The notes under the pieces are model-generated. The model saw only the letters and a list, made by a program, of their open reading frames with translations. It was not told the origin of the DNA and did not search any database. DNA of 64,000 bases from Anaerococcus vaginalis ATCC 51170 (GTDB lineage: Bacteria; Bacillota; Clostridia; Tissierellales; Peptoniphilaceae). The translations under genes were made by a program, and so were the position numbers. The DNA is taken from the NCBI RefSeq assembly GCF_000163295.1, contig NZ_GG700527.1, positions 1,211,403 to 1,275,402 of the forward strand, given 5' to 3'. Below are positions 18,101 to 25,676 of the stretch, piece by piece (the stretch's first letter is position 1; each line of letters opens with the position of its first letter).

Positions 18101-19369
18101 ATCTTGTCCGCCAATATCCAAAATAAAATCTACATCTGGATTGAAAAATTTTGCCGCAGAATAATGGGCTATAGTTTCAACTTCGCCGTTGTCAATGTGG
18201 AGAGCATTTCTAATAAATTCTTCCCCATAGCCACAAATTCCTGATGAAACAATTTTTGCTTTTGCAGGAATTTTTTTATAGGCATCTTTTAACATAGAAA
18301 TTACAACTTCAAGAGGTTTTCCCAAATTCATCCTATAATCTTGGTGTAAAATTTCATTGTCTTTGCTGATTAAAACAATTTTTGAGGTGGTTGATCCTGC
18401 ATCAATTCCAAGAAAAATTTCTCCTTCATAATCTTCAATATTTTTATATTTTACAAGATTAGTCTTGTGTCTTTTCTTAAATTCTCCGTAGTCTTTTTCA
18501 TCTTCAAAAAGCCTATCCATTTTCTTGGTCATTTCCATATCAACTTTTTTATCTTCTTCCAAAGATTTTATAAGAGATTTGTAAGAAATTGGCTTTTCAT
18601 TTTCAGATAAAATTGCAGCACCCTTTGCCACATAAAGCTCTGCATCTTCTGGAATATAAAAATTATTTTCTTCTTCGCCCAAAGTTTCAATAAATCTATC
18701 TCTTAAAGCCTTCAAAAAATGAAGTGGTCCTCCTAAGAAAGTTACATTTCCCTTTATTGGTCTTCCACAAGCAAGATTTGAAATTGTTTGGTTTACAACT
18801 GATTGAAAAACAGAAATTGCTATATCTTCCCTGCTTGCCCCCTGATTCATAAGAGCTTGAATATCAGTTTTTGCAAAAACCCCACAACGACTTGCTATTG
18901 GATAAATTTTTTTATAATTTTTACTTAATTCATTTAAACCTTTAGCGTCTGTATCAAGAAGAGCTGCCATTTGATCAATAAAAGCACCCGTTCCACCAGC
19001 ACAAATTGAATTCATTCTTTGCTCAACAGAGCCTTTGAGGTAGGTTATTTTCGAATCCTCGCCCCCAAGTTCTATTACAACATCAGTTTGAGGAATAAAT
19101 TTTTTTATAGCTTTTGTTTCAGCAATAACTTCTTGAACAAAATTAATGCCTAAATATTTTTCAACAAACATTCCACCAGAGCCTGTAACATTTACGGTAA
19201 GATAATCATCTTTAAATCTGTCATAGGCCTCCATCAAAACATTTGTAACTGTTTGTTTTACATCTGATTTATGTCGTCTATAAACTGAATAAAGAATGTT
19301 AAAATTTTCATCAGTAATAACAATCTTCACAGTCGTAGAACCGACATCAAGTCCCATATGTAAATTCAT
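15110..19369 (-). CDS. Giant acyl-CoA dehydratase activase-like protein (two ASKHA domains, DUF2229)
   Basis: The 1419-residue protein has two BcrAD/BadF-type ATPase domains. The first opens with MGLDVGSTTVKIVI and has cluster Cys in SICAGGTGAF and SRCGVFAKTD. The second, from about residue 325, opens with FLGIDAGSTTSKIVLI and has NESCSSGCGS and SRCTVFMNSK. A Cys-rich segment (CGRCTNNC...NRCERG) follows, then a DUF2229 region and a C-terminal dehydratase-subunit-like region. Relatives activate 2-hydroxyacyl-CoA dehydratases by ATP-driven electron injection, but the true target of this large fused form is not known. The start at 19369 follows AGGAAAGGA; it is transcribed alone. Confidence 0.9.
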   Translation of the reverse strand: MNLHMGLDVGSTTVKIVITDENFNILYSVYRRHKSDVKQTVTNVLMEAYDRFKDDYLTVNVTGSGGMFVEKYLGINFVQEVIAETKAIKKFIPQTDVVIELGGEDSKITYLKGSVEQRMNSICAGGTGAFIDQMAALLDTDAKGLNELSKNYKKIYPIASRCGVFAKTDIQALMNQGASREDIAISVFQSVVNQTISNLACGRPIKGNVTFLGGPLHFLKALRDRFIETLGEEENNFYIPEDAELYVAKGAAILSENEKPISYKSLIKSLEEDKKVDMEMTKKMDRLFEDEKDYGEFKKRHKTNLVKYKNIEDYEGEIFLGIDAGSTTSKIVLISKDNEILHQDYRMNLGKPLEVVISMLKDAYKKIPAKAKIVSSGICGYGEEFIRNALHIDNGEVETIAHYSAAKFFNPDVDFILDIGGQDMKAMHIRDGIIDSIQLNESCSSGCGSFLSTFAASVGLSVEEFQQKALFAKEPADLGSRCTVFMNSKVKQAQKEGSDVSDIAAGLCYSVIKNAIQKVIKVRDPKSLGKNIVVQGGTFYGDAILRAFEKLSSRSVTRPEISGLMGAMGMALISKEKSTGHSKILSENEIDNFTYTQKSARCGRCTNNCSLQINIFPDGSRFITGNRCERGAGVKQEETLADLNMYKFKNKLLFDRKTLGEKNIFGKVGLPRVLNMYEDYPFWHEFFTSLGFDVILSDESNRKIYEKGIATISSETACYPAKIAHGHIENLLEKNIDMIFYPAIFYEYKQFDKAQNHMNCPVVSGYPDVIENNVDGLKNIKYLAPYLSFESEKIIGDRLVEIFEGYEHDGYVLKKNQIINAVKNAWQKQTDYHEDIRKKGREILEYVHVNKEKAIVLAGRPYHIDPEINHGIPELIESMRIPVLSEDALAYSTEDLEKETRVLDQWSYHARLYRAAEFVGKDPCLQLVQLNSFGCGLDAVTTDQVQDILEANGKIYTLLKIDEVSNLGAVKIRIRSLIQALDQQDDKDLHLRKRKDKISYENHEFTKAMKEEGYTILAPQMAREHFQILEKLFNGNGYKIEFLNKVDEKVIDNGLKYVNNDSCYPSITVVGQFMEAVNSGRYDPNKLALLMTQTGGACRASNYVGYIRKALKDAGYPQIPVIALSAQGIESHSGFDLKKVSNIPLLVNSLRALLLGDLINRVSNATRPYEKEKGSVDKLKEKWIEICRDNIVKMSSKSYRKIINDIVEDFDEIEVLDIKKPKAGIVGEILVKYLKEANNHLQDTLEAEGAEVIVPDLTDFFMYCLANTQIKKDLYGKSPMTAFFGKTAINTIEFYRKPIRKALRNSKRFDEPVYINDVKTFAKEVTSLGNQAGEGWLLAGEMIELIHQDAPNIVCIQPFGCLPNHITGKGVMKKIREIYPQANVVAIDYDPGASEVNQINRVKLMMSQARENLKENVKA

Positions 19370-19660
19370 ACATTTTCCTTTCCTATATATTAAAATATTT
19401 AAATACAAATAGAATAAAAATATCTACCTTATATATTTTATTATAAATAAAGTCAGATACAAGCAAATAAGTCGGTTTTATCAATTAAATTATATAAAAT
19501 ATTTTTTGTAAACTTATTGCAAATTTACCTAATATTTTTAACAATTTTAAAACACAAAACACCAAACTTGTATCAATATATAATAAGATAAAAAGAAAAA
19601 TTCATCAAGGATTATTTAGAAATTATTTATTATAAAAAAAAATAAAAATAAGCACAAAAA
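19370..19660. other. Intergenic region upstream of the giant activase
   Basis: About 290 bp of AT-rich DNA with no gene. A TATAAT on the minus strand near 19440 may be the -10 of the activase gene, but no convincing -35 is paired with it. Confidence 0.4.
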
Positions 19661-19680
19661 TAGCCTTCATAAGAAGGCTA
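19661..19680 (-). terminator. Terminator after the isochorismatase-like gene
   Basis: TAGCCTT and AAGGCTA (7 bp, 6-nt loop) are followed on the minus strand by a T-run. Confidence 0.8.
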
Positions 19681-19682
19681 AA

Positions 19683-20288
19683 TTATTTTCTTAAATTTTT
19701 TACCATTTTAGAAATTTCTTTAAAATTTTCATCTTTTGCATCACTTGCCAAATCGAACATCAGCATTTCCGTATTTACAAGGCTTGCTCCCATATCAGAC
19801 ATAGCTTTTAATCCTAAAGATTTTTGTTTCTCATTAAAGCTTGAAACTGCATCTTCAACTACAAAAACTTTGTAGCCTTCAAATAATAATCTTCTTACTG
19901 TTTGATAAACACAAATATGAGTTTCTGCTCCTGTAATTATTACATTTGTGATTTTATTTTCTTTTAAATAAGAAGAAACTTCATCTGTTATTGCATCAAA
20001 GCTTGTTTTTGAAAAAATATTCTCATCATCAAGATTTTCTTTTATTTCATCTACGCTTTGTCCAAGTCCTTTTGGATATTGTTCTGTTGCAATTTTTTTA
20101 ATTCCGTACATTTCAAAAACTTTTAATAGACAAGCTGAATTTTTAATTATTTTATCAGATTCATAAATTGCTGGCATCAATTTTTCTTGCAAATCAATTA
20201 CCAATAAAAGTGTATTGTCCTTGTTATCATAAGTTTTTTTATTAAAATTATAACCTTCTATAAAAAAGCTTCCTATTTCTCTTTCCAT
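19683..20288 (-). CDS. Isochorismatase-family cysteine hydrolase (YcaC-like)
   Basis: Members hydrolyse amide or ester bonds of small molecules. The Asp of the catalytic triad is in LLLVIDLQEKLMPA around residue 32. The nucleophilic Cys is in IITGAETHICVYQTVRRL around residue 126, with the usual cis-peptide neighbourhood. Length 201 is normal, though the ~20 residues before the first strand are longer than in many relatives. The start has GGGGGATTT immediately before it and overlaps the upstream radical SAM gene by 16 bp. The substrate is unknown; true isochorismatase activity is unlikely without siderophore genes. Confidence 0.88.
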   Translation of the reverse strand: MEREIGSFFIEGYNFNKKTYDNKDNTLLLVIDLQEKLMPAIYESDKIIKNSACLLKVFEMYGIKKIATEQYPKGLGQSVDEIKENLDDENIFSKTSFDAITDEVSSYLKENKITNVIITGAETHICVYQTVRRLLFEGYKVFVVEDAVSSFNEKQKSLGLKAMSDMGASLVNTEMLMFDLASDAKDENFKEISKMVKNLRK

Positions 20289-21196
20289 AAATCCCCCTGA
20301 TTTTTATTTAAATCTTTTAATTTTTTATCAATTTTAGATAAAACTTTCGCCTTATTTTTTGACCAAATCGGCCAAACAATTTTATCACGACGTCCATCTC
20401 CGGTTAGTCTTTGGACAATTATATTTGGATTTAAATACTCCAAAATAAGTATAACATAATCGACAAACTCATCCAAAGTCATAGTAAATTCATTTTGATT
20501 TTTCAAATAATAATCATAAATTCTAGAACCTTTTTCTATATAAAGATTGTGAATTTTAATTGCCCAAAATTCTCTTTCGTTTATATAAGAAATAGCTCCA
20601 AGATAATCATTCAAATCTTCGTTTGGAAGACCAATTATAAGATGAGCCAAAGTTTTTATATTTTTTTCTTTTAACTTCAAAAATCCCTCATCAAATTCTT
20701 TGTGAGAATATCCTCTGTTTATAAATTCAATAGATTTTTCATTTACAGATTGAAGACCAAGCTCAACAATTAGAAAAGTTTTTTTATTTAAATCATCTAA
20801 AAGCTCAATCACTTCATCTGAAAGACAATCCGCACGAGTTGCAATAGATAAGCCCATGATATTTGGATTATTTATAGCCTTATAAAATAATTTTTTAATT
20901 TTTTCAAAATCTCCATAGGTTGATGTAAAATTTTGAAAATATGCCATGTAGCCTTCTTTTCTTTTTGGATTTTTTAATCTTTTTATTTGATAATCAATTT
21001 GCTTATTCAAATCATCGTATTTTGTAAAATCTCCAGCTCCATTTTCTGAACAATAAATACAACCTAATTTTGAAATTTTTCCGTCCCTATTTGGGCAAGT
21101 AAATCCTCCATCAAGGGGAATTTTTATTATTTTTTTATTAAATTTTCTTTTAAAATAGGAATCCACATCCCTATATCTTTTTTTATTTATTTCCAT
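20273..21196 (-). CDS. TIGR01212-family radical SAM protein (YhcC-like)
   Basis: The N-terminus has the unusual radical SAM cluster motif of this family, GGFTCPNRDGKISKLGCIYC, where three Cys (x11 then x2 spacing) bind the [4Fe-4S] cluster. ENGAGDF, ATRADCLSDE and ELGLQSVNEKSIEFINRGYS follow, matching the Elp3-like barrel. The length of 307 is typical. The biochemical function of the family is not established. It overlaps the downstream hydrolase gene by 16 bp, so the two are probably cotranscribed. Confidence 0.92.
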   Translation of the reverse strand: MEINKKRYRDVDSYFKRKFNKKIIKIPLDGGFTCPNRDGKISKLGCIYCSENGAGDFTKYDDLNKQIDYQIKRLKNPKRKEGYMAYFQNFTSTYGDFEKIKKLFYKAINNPNIMGLSIATRADCLSDEVIELLDDLNKKTFLIVELGLQSVNEKSIEFINRGYSHKEFDEGFLKLKEKNIKTLAHLIIGLPNEDLNDYLGAISYINEREFWAIKIHNLYIEKGSRIYDYYLKNQNEFTMTLDEFVDYVILILEYLNPNIIVQRLTGDGRRDKIVWPIWSKNKAKVLSKIDKKLKDLNKNQGDLWKEK

Positions 21197-21219
21197 AATT
21201 TTATTTTACTTTTATATAA

Positions 21220-21242
21220 AAAAAAGACACCTTTTGGTGCCT
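21220..21242 (-). terminator. Terminator of the rpsF-ssb-rpsR operon
   Basis: On the minus strand GGCACC-AAAA-GGTGTC (one G-U pair) is followed by a run of eight T. Confidence 0.8.
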
Positions 21243-21280
21243 TTGCTTGCTTATTGAAAGTTTATATATTCTATTTATCT

Positions 21281-21505
21281 TTAATTATCTTCGTATGGCA
21301 ATAAAGCTACTTGTCTAGCTCTTTTGATTGCTCTTGTAATTTCTCTTTGATGTTTCGCATTTAGTCCTGTAACTCTTCTTGGAAGGATCTTTCCTCTATC
21401 AGAAACAAATCTTTTTAGAGTATCAATATCCTTGTAATCTATTACTTTTGAAGGGTCTTTGACAAATGGATCGACTTTTTTTCTTGGTCTGAAATTTCTA
21501 CGCAT
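21281..21505 (-). CDS. rpsR: 30S ribosomal protein S18
   Basis: The 74-residue basic protein has the S18 pattern: a basic N-terminus, then [38 protein letters not shown] and [12 protein letters not shown]. It binds S6 in the platform of the small subunit. It is the last gene of the conserved rpsF-ssb-rpsR operon, 16 bp after ssb, with AGGAGG before the start. No zinc-binding Cys pair is seen in it. Confidence 0.98.
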   Translation of the reverse strand: MRRNFRPRKKVDPFVKDPSKVIDYKDIDTLKRFVSDRGKILPRRVTGLNAKHQREITRAIKRARQVALLPYEDN

Positions 21506-21521
21506 TTTATCCTCCTAAAAT

Positions 21522-22049
21522 CTAGAAAGGAATTCTTCCGTCGTCTTCAATTTCTGTAAAGTCATCGTCAAAAAAGTCATCATTATTATTCATGTTTTGA
21601 TTGTTATTTTGTTGGAAATTATTTGAATTATTGTAAGATCTTTCTTGGTTCATATTTCCAAAACCATTATCTTGGTTCATTGGATTGTTATAATTTTGAT
21701 ATTGACCATCTGATCTTGATTCTAAAAATTCAACTCTGTCTGCTACAACATCAGTTGTGTAGACTGTTTTTCCATCTTTATCTTGGTAAGAACCTGTTTG
21801 GATTCTACCATCTATCGCACATTGATTTCCTTTTTTTAGATATCTTGATACATTTTCAGCTTGTACTCCCCATACTGTTATACGTGGAAAATCAGCTGTT
21901 GGACGATTCATTGATTCCATTTCTTGTCTTTTTTGTTTACTTAAACCTCTATCAACTGCTAAAGAAAAACTAACAACTGCTTGCCCAGATTGGGTATATC
22001 TTAAATCTGGATCTTTTGTGAGTCTTCCTATAAGAAAAACTTTATTCAT
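21522..22049 (-). CDS. ssb: Single-stranded DNA-binding protein
   Basis: Residues ~1-110 form the OB fold (MNKVFLIGRLTKDPDLRYTQ, VVSFSLAVDR, FPRITVWGVQAENVSRYLKKG, DGRIQTGSYQDKDGKTVYT). An Asn/Gln-rich linker follows, then the acidic tip DDDFTEIEDDGRIPF, which recruits replication and repair partners. Length 175 is normal. It abuts rpsF directly and precedes rpsR, the standard Firmicute arrangement. Confidence 0.98.
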   Translation of the reverse strand: MNKVFLIGRLTKDPDLRYTQSGQAVVSFSLAVDRGLSKQKRQEMESMNRPTADFPRITVWGVQAENVSRYLKKGNQCAIDGRIQTGSYQDKDGKTVYTTDVVADRVEFLESRSDGQYQNYNNPMNQDNGFGNMNQERSYNNSNNFQQNNNQNMNNNDDFFDDDFTEIEDDGRIPF

Positions 22050-22334
22050 TTAGTCCTCTTTTCTGATTACCATGTATCTAAGAATCAAATCAGATATTCT
22101 AAGTCTTCTTTCAAATTCTTTGATGTGGTCACCACTAGCTTTAAAATCAACGATATAGTAATATCCTTCTTTGATATAGTTGATTTCGTATGCAAGTTTT
22201 CTTTTTCCCCAGTCATCTACAGATTCTACTTCTCCACTTTCAGCTATAATGCCTTTGAAGATTTCTAAAGATTTATTTCTTTCTTCATCTGAAACTTCTG
22301 GTTTGTAAATCAATACTGCTTCGTAGTTATTCAT
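22050..22334 (-). CDS. rpsF: 30S ribosomal protein S6
   Basis: The 94-residue product starts MNNYEAVLIYKPEVSDEER and contains VESVDDWGKRKLAYEINYIKEGYY and DLILRYMVIRKED, typical of bacterial S6. It pairs with S18 encoded two genes downstream. The strong site GGGAGGTG lies 7 nt before the start. Structured leader RNA precedes it. Confidence 0.98.
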   Translation of the reverse strand: MNNYEAVLIYKPEVSDEERNKSLEIFKGIIAESGEVESVDDWGKRKLAYEINYIKEGYYYIVDFKASGDHIKEFERRLRISDLILRYMVIRKED

Positions 22335-22351
22335 CTATTTCACCTCCCTTT

Positions 22352-22379
22352 GGTCTTTGACCCCGATCTTTTGTCGGAG
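22352..22379 (-). promoter_or_regulatory. rpsF leader hairpins (candidate S6:S18 autoregulatory site)
   Basis: On the minus strand CTCCGA-CAAAAGA-TCGGGG forms a 6-bp stem (22379-22361, one G-U pair). It is followed by GGTC-AAA-GACC (22362-22352), which shares two bases with the first. The GC-rich pairing stands out in this genome and includes a CCG triplet. rpsF leaders in many bacteria bind the S6:S18 complex through a hairpin with a conserved CCG; equivalence here is inferred. Confidence 0.5.
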
Positions 22380-22395
22380 TAGAGAATTCTTATCT

Positions 22396-22424
22396 ATGTT
22401 ACTATAAACAGTTTTAAAAGTCAA
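22396..22424 (-). promoter_or_regulatory. Promoter of rpsF-ssb-rpsR
   Basis: TTGACT (22424-22419), 17 nt spacer, TAACAT (22401-22396) on the minus strand. It lies in the short gap between the P1 peptidase stop and rpsF. Confidence 0.55.
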
Positions 22425-22432
22425 TTATTTTC

Positions 22433-23365
22433 TCAAATAAATTCACAAGAATTTTCTATATTAGAAAAATAAATTGCATTTGCAATCGCACGTGCCATAA
22501 CCTTTGCCCCAAGGCTTCCCACAAGATTTATATCAGCATCAACCTTATTAGTCGCAAGGGAGAAAATTGTATCTCCATCCATCATTGTATGAACTGGTCT
22601 AATCGCTCTGGCATAGCCGTTGTGAGTCATTGAGGCGATTTTTCTAAGCTCAGTTTTAGAAAATTTTCCATTTGTTGCAACAATTCCAATTGTTGTGTTC
22701 AAAGAATTTTTTTCAGATATTTTTTCTAAAACTTCAAGAGTTGGAATGAATTTATTATTTTTTAAAATTCCTGCAATTTGTTTATTTTCTTCATCGTCAA
22801 AAATATCCCCCATAGCATTTACTGCAACTATTGCAGAAAATTTTAAATCTCCAAGACAAATTGTTGCAGATCCAAGTCCTGATTTCATAGAAAATTCTTT
22901 TCCCAAGGCCTTTCCAACTGTAGCTCCAGTCCCCGCTCCAATTATTCCTTGACGATTTTCATCAAAACTTGCATTTTTATAAGCATCACTTCCCATTTTT
23001 TTGTCTGGTCTAATTTTATAAGATTTATAATCCAAATCGTACAAAATTGCTTGGGGAACTATGGGAACAATTCCGCTTGGTACCTTAAAACCAATCCCAT
23101 CTTTTTCTAACTCTTCAACAACTCCAATTGAACCTGCAAGGCCATAAGATGAACCACCAGATAAAACAAGAGCTGAAACTTCACTTACAGTATTTACAGG
23201 ATTTAAAAGATCAGTTTCACGAGTTCCAGGACCTCCCCCTCTTACATCAACACTTGCAGTATTTCCCTTTGGAGGAATTAAAACCGTAAGACCAGTTCCT
23301 GCATCAAAATTTTGAGCATGACCTACTTTTATTCCTTCAATATCTGTTATGTAGCCCTTATACAT
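22433..23365 (-). CDS. P1-family (S58/DmpA-like) peptidase
   Basis: DmpA-type enzymes are N-terminal-nucleophile aminopeptidases that self-cleave between alpha and beta chains. The 310-residue product shows GIKVGHAQNFDAGTGLTVL, VDVRGGGPGTRETDLL, VSALVLSGGSSYGLAGS and IGAGTGATVGKALG. Near residue 240 NTTIGIVATNGKFSK is the expected autocleavage region. MTHNGYARAIRPVHTMMDGD follows with oxyanion and substrate contacts. No signal peptide is visible. Substrate range is not predictable; it stands just upstream of the rpsF promoter. Confidence 0.88.
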   Translation of the reverse strand: MYKGYITDIEGIKVGHAQNFDAGTGLTVLIPPKGNTASVDVRGGGPGTRETDLLNPVNTVSEVSALVLSGGSSYGLAGSIGVVEELEKDGIGFKVPSGIVPIVPQAILYDLDYKSYKIRPDKKMGSDAYKNASFDENRQGIIGAGTGATVGKALGKEFSMKSGLGSATICLGDLKFSAIVAVNAMGDIFDDEENKQIAGILKNNKFIPTLEVLEKISEKNSLNTTIGIVATNGKFSKTELRKIASMTHNGYARAIRPVHTMMDGDTIFSLATNKVDADINLVGSLGAKVMARAIANAIYFSNIENSCEFI

Positions 23366-23401
23366 TTTTTCTCCTTATTAAAATATTAAAAAATATAAAT
23401 C

Positions 23402-24076
23402 CTACTTCCTATACCTATCCATCATTTCTCCAAAAACTTCTGCTGATGATGGTGCTGTGTAGGAAATTGCATTTGCTCCTGCGTCAATTGTTTTTTTAAT
23501 TGATTCAGATTTGCTTCCACCTGTCGCTATAATTGGAAATTTATCTCCAATTATTTTTCTAATTTCAGCGACAAGCTCTGGAGTTTTTGGTCCGCCAGAT
23601 ACATTTAAAATTTCTGCGCCAGCTTCTATTTTCCCCAAAACATCGTCTTTAAATCCAGTTACAGTTGCAATCACTGGTATGTCTACAAATTCTGAGATTG
23701 CTTTAATATCTTCATTTGGAATCGGAGAATTTACAACAACACCATAAGCTCCTTCAAGCTCTGCATCAAAAGCAATATATTTTGATCTTGCTCCTTGAGT
23801 TGTACCTCCACCAACACCAATAAAACATGGAACTGATGCAGTAGAAATAATTGATTGAGCAATTGTATTTTGTGGAGTGTAAGGATAAACTGCCATAATA
23901 GAATCTGCATTAGTATTTCTAATTATGGCAAGGTCTGTTGTAAATAAAAGTGATTTTATTCTTTTTTCATAAATTTTTATTCCACTTGCCTTATAAATTT
24001 CTTCAGGCATTGTTATAAAAGATTTTCTAAGTTTTGAATGTACTTCTGGTACAAATTTATTATTTTTTTCAACCAT
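23402..24076 (-). CDS. Conserved TIM-barrel-like protein of unknown function
   Basis: I do not recognise a named function. The 224-residue soluble protein alternates strands and helices with barrel-type loops: CFIGVGGGTTQG, IPVIATVTGFKDDVL, GAEILNVSGGPKTPEL and FPIIATGGSKSES. It ends in a dihydroorotate/phosphosugar-barrel-like phosphate-binding segment with SYTAPSSAEVFGEMM. It resembles ribulose-phosphate-binding-barrel proteins by pattern only. It may be cotranscribed with the GH13-like gene 19 bp upstream. Confidence 0.6.
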   Translation of the reverse strand: MVEKNNKFVPEVHSKLRKSFITMPEEIYKASGIKIYEKRIKSLLFTTDLAIIRNTNADSIMAVYPYTPQNTIAQSIISTASVPCFIGVGGGTTQGARSKYIAFDAELEGAYGVVVNSPIPNEDIKAISEFVDIPVIATVTGFKDDVLGKIEAGAEILNVSGGPKTPELVAEIRKIIGDKFPIIATGGSKSESIKKTIDAGANAISYTAPSSAEVFGEMMDRYRK

Positions 24077-24095
24077 TCTTATCTCCTTTTATAAA

Positions 24096-25148
24096 TTATT
24101 TTATGTAAGTTTCAAATACAAAAGATTCATAAGCTCTTAAATTAATATTTTTTACTATAGTTCGTTTGGAGATATTTCCAATTACAAAATTTGATTTTCT
24201 TATATCAATAAATTTTGGCAAATCAACTATTATATCTTTTTGACAAAGATTATTTAAAATCACAAGAGCTTTTTTCCCATCATAAAACATATAAGAAAGA
24301 ACATCTTCATCCTTTAATTTAATAGGAAAATATCCACTTCTAATTATATCAAGATAATCATATCTTACCAAAAAAATCTTCCTATAAAAATCAAATATTT
24401 CCTTTCTTATCCTAGAGTCAATTTTGTCTAAATAATATAAAGTTTCTTCCCCTTCTTTAATAAAAATATCATTTTGCCTTATTAGTGTAATAATAGCTAT
24501 AAGTTTTGCTGATATTGTGTAAAAATGTTTAAAGTCCAAAAAATTAAGACAAGAAAAATCAAAATCATCATTTAAAGAAAATATGTTTGAATTTTTATTT
24601 TCATTTAAAATAAATTCTTTCAAATTTTCATTTTCCATACTTTTATAAGATAAGTCTACAATTTTACAAATATTTTTATATTCTTCCCCATTTTTTGTAT
24701 TTACAATTAAAATCAGATTTTTGTAAGATTTTTTCAAATATAAAAGGACTTCCCTAAAATTTATTTTAGAATTTTTACAATCATCAAATAAAAATCCATC
24801 AACCCCCTTATCAATCCAAAAATTTAAAATTGCCAAAATATTTTTCGCTTCCATTTGCCCATTCATTTTATTTATATCAATCCTTAAAATTATAGACAAA
24901 GAAAGCTCATGACACAATAAAATTTCTCCTACAAAATCTCTAGTTTGCCCCAAATTTTTATCAACTTGCGAATAATCAAAAAAATTCTTTTTATCCTTTT
25001 TAAAAATATCTTCTATTATCAAACAATCAATCCCAAGAATTTTTGCAAGCATAAATCTTTTATCAAGATCATAAATATCCACAAAACCCAAATCTGATTT
25101 ATCTTTATTCAATTTTTTTGGATAGGTTCTATAAAAAATCTCAGCCAT
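24096..25148 (-). CDS. Degenerate GH13 (alpha-amylase family) protein, probably catalytically inactive
   Basis: The fold pattern of oligo-1,6-glucosidases is visible: FDYSQVDKNLGQTRDFVGEI, then LSIILRIDINKMNG where the canonical D-x3-N-H becomes Arg89-x3-Asn93-Lys94. Next is GVDGFLFDD, where the invariant Arg of GFRxD is Leu120 although Asp122 remains. The C-terminal beta domain follows (MFYDGKKALVILNN). At 350 residues it is ~200 shorter than active enzymes; the acid Glu and the NHD motif are not recognisable. It may be a carbohydrate-sensing or scaffold pseudoenzyme, or a decaying gene, but the frame is intact and has a clear AAGGAG site. Confidence 0.65.
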   Translation of the reverse strand: MAEIFYRTYPKKLNKDKSDLGFVDIYDLDKRFMLAKILGIDCLIIEDIFKKDKKNFFDYSQVDKNLGQTRDFVGEILLCHELSLSIILRIDINKMNGQMEAKNILAILNFWIDKGVDGFLFDDCKNSKINFREVLLYLKKSYKNLILIVNTKNGEEYKNICKIVDLSYKSMENENLKEFILNENKNSNIFSLNDDFDFSCLNFLDFKHFYTISAKLIAIITLIRQNDIFIKEGEETLYYLDKIDSRIRKEIFDFYRKIFLVRYDYLDIIRSGYFPIKLKDEDVLSYMFYDGKKALVILNNLCQKDIIVDLPKFIDIRKSNFVIGNISKRTIVKNINLRAYESFVFETYIK

Positions 25149-25294
25149 AATTCTCCTTATTTATATATTATTATATTTACAATGCTAAAATATTCAAAAG
25201 TCTAGTAATCAGTTTAATTGTCATTGGAAATAATTTTTTAAAAAAATAAAAAATTCTTAGCTTTTAAAAATTTTAAAATAATTTTAAGTTAAAT

Positions 25295-25318
25295 CTATTT
25301 AGATTTTTTTCGAAATAG
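25295..25318. promoter_or_regulatory. Operator 1 of the sdpR-like repressor
   Basis: CTATTT-N12-AAATAG inverted repeat ending 2 bp before the -35 hexamer of the downstream promoter. The same spacing and arms recur at 25358-25381. Confidence 0.65.
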
Positions 25319-25320
25319 AT

Positions 25321-25349
25321 TTGACTTTTTTAATTTTACATTCTATAAT
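25321..25349 (+). promoter_or_regulatory. Promoter of the sdpR-sdpI-like pair
   Basis: TTGACT (25321-25326), 17-nt spacer, TATAAT (25344-25349). Confidence 0.8.
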
Positions 25350-25357
25350 AAAAATAG

Positions 25358-25381
25358 CTATTTAGATAATTATCAAAATAG
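25358..25381. promoter_or_regulatory. Operator 2 of the sdpR-like repressor
   Basis: CTATTT-N12-AAATAG, nearly palindromic over 24 bp, at the predicted transcription start. It is exactly 63 bp from operator 1, six helical turns. The two flank the promoter, as expected for repression by an ArsR-type dimer. Confidence 0.65.
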
Positions 25382-25400
25382 ATCGAAAGGGAGTGATAAA

Positions 25401-25676
25401 TTGTTTTCTGATACTTTTAAAGCTTTATCTGATCCGGTAAGAATTGAAATTTTAAATTTATTGAGAAAAAAAGGATCTATGAATGCAGGAGAAATTGCTG
25501 AAAATTTTGACTTATCAAAGGCAACCATCTCCCACCATTTAAAATTATTAAAAAATGAAGATTTAATTTATGAAACAAAAAAGAAAAATTTTATTTATTA
25601 CGAGCTAAACACAAGTATTTTTGAGGATATAATGGCTTGGTTTGTGAAATTTAAAGGAGTAGAAAATGAAAAATAA
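25401..25676 (+). CDS. ArsR/SdpR-family repressor
   Basis: The 91-residue protein is a winged helix-turn-helix regulator (FKALSDPVRIEILNLLRKKG, then DLSKATISHHLKLLKNEDLI and a wing with KKKNFIYYELN). No metal-binding Cys motif is present, which favours the autorepressor SdpR type over a metal sensor. The start is TTG at 25401, preceded by AAAGGGAG at 6 nt. It overlaps the sdpI-like gene by 11 bp. Two identical operators flank its promoter, indicating autoregulation. Confidence 0.88.
   Translation: MFSDTFKALSDPVRIEILNLLRKKGSMNAGEIAENFDLSKATISHHLKLLKNEDLIYETKKKNFIYYELNTSIFEDIMAWFVKFKGVENEK

Noticed and set aside
19683..20288. Siderophore isochorismatase
   Set aside because: No siderophore biosynthesis genes nearby and the sequence resembles the general YcaC-like hydrolases.
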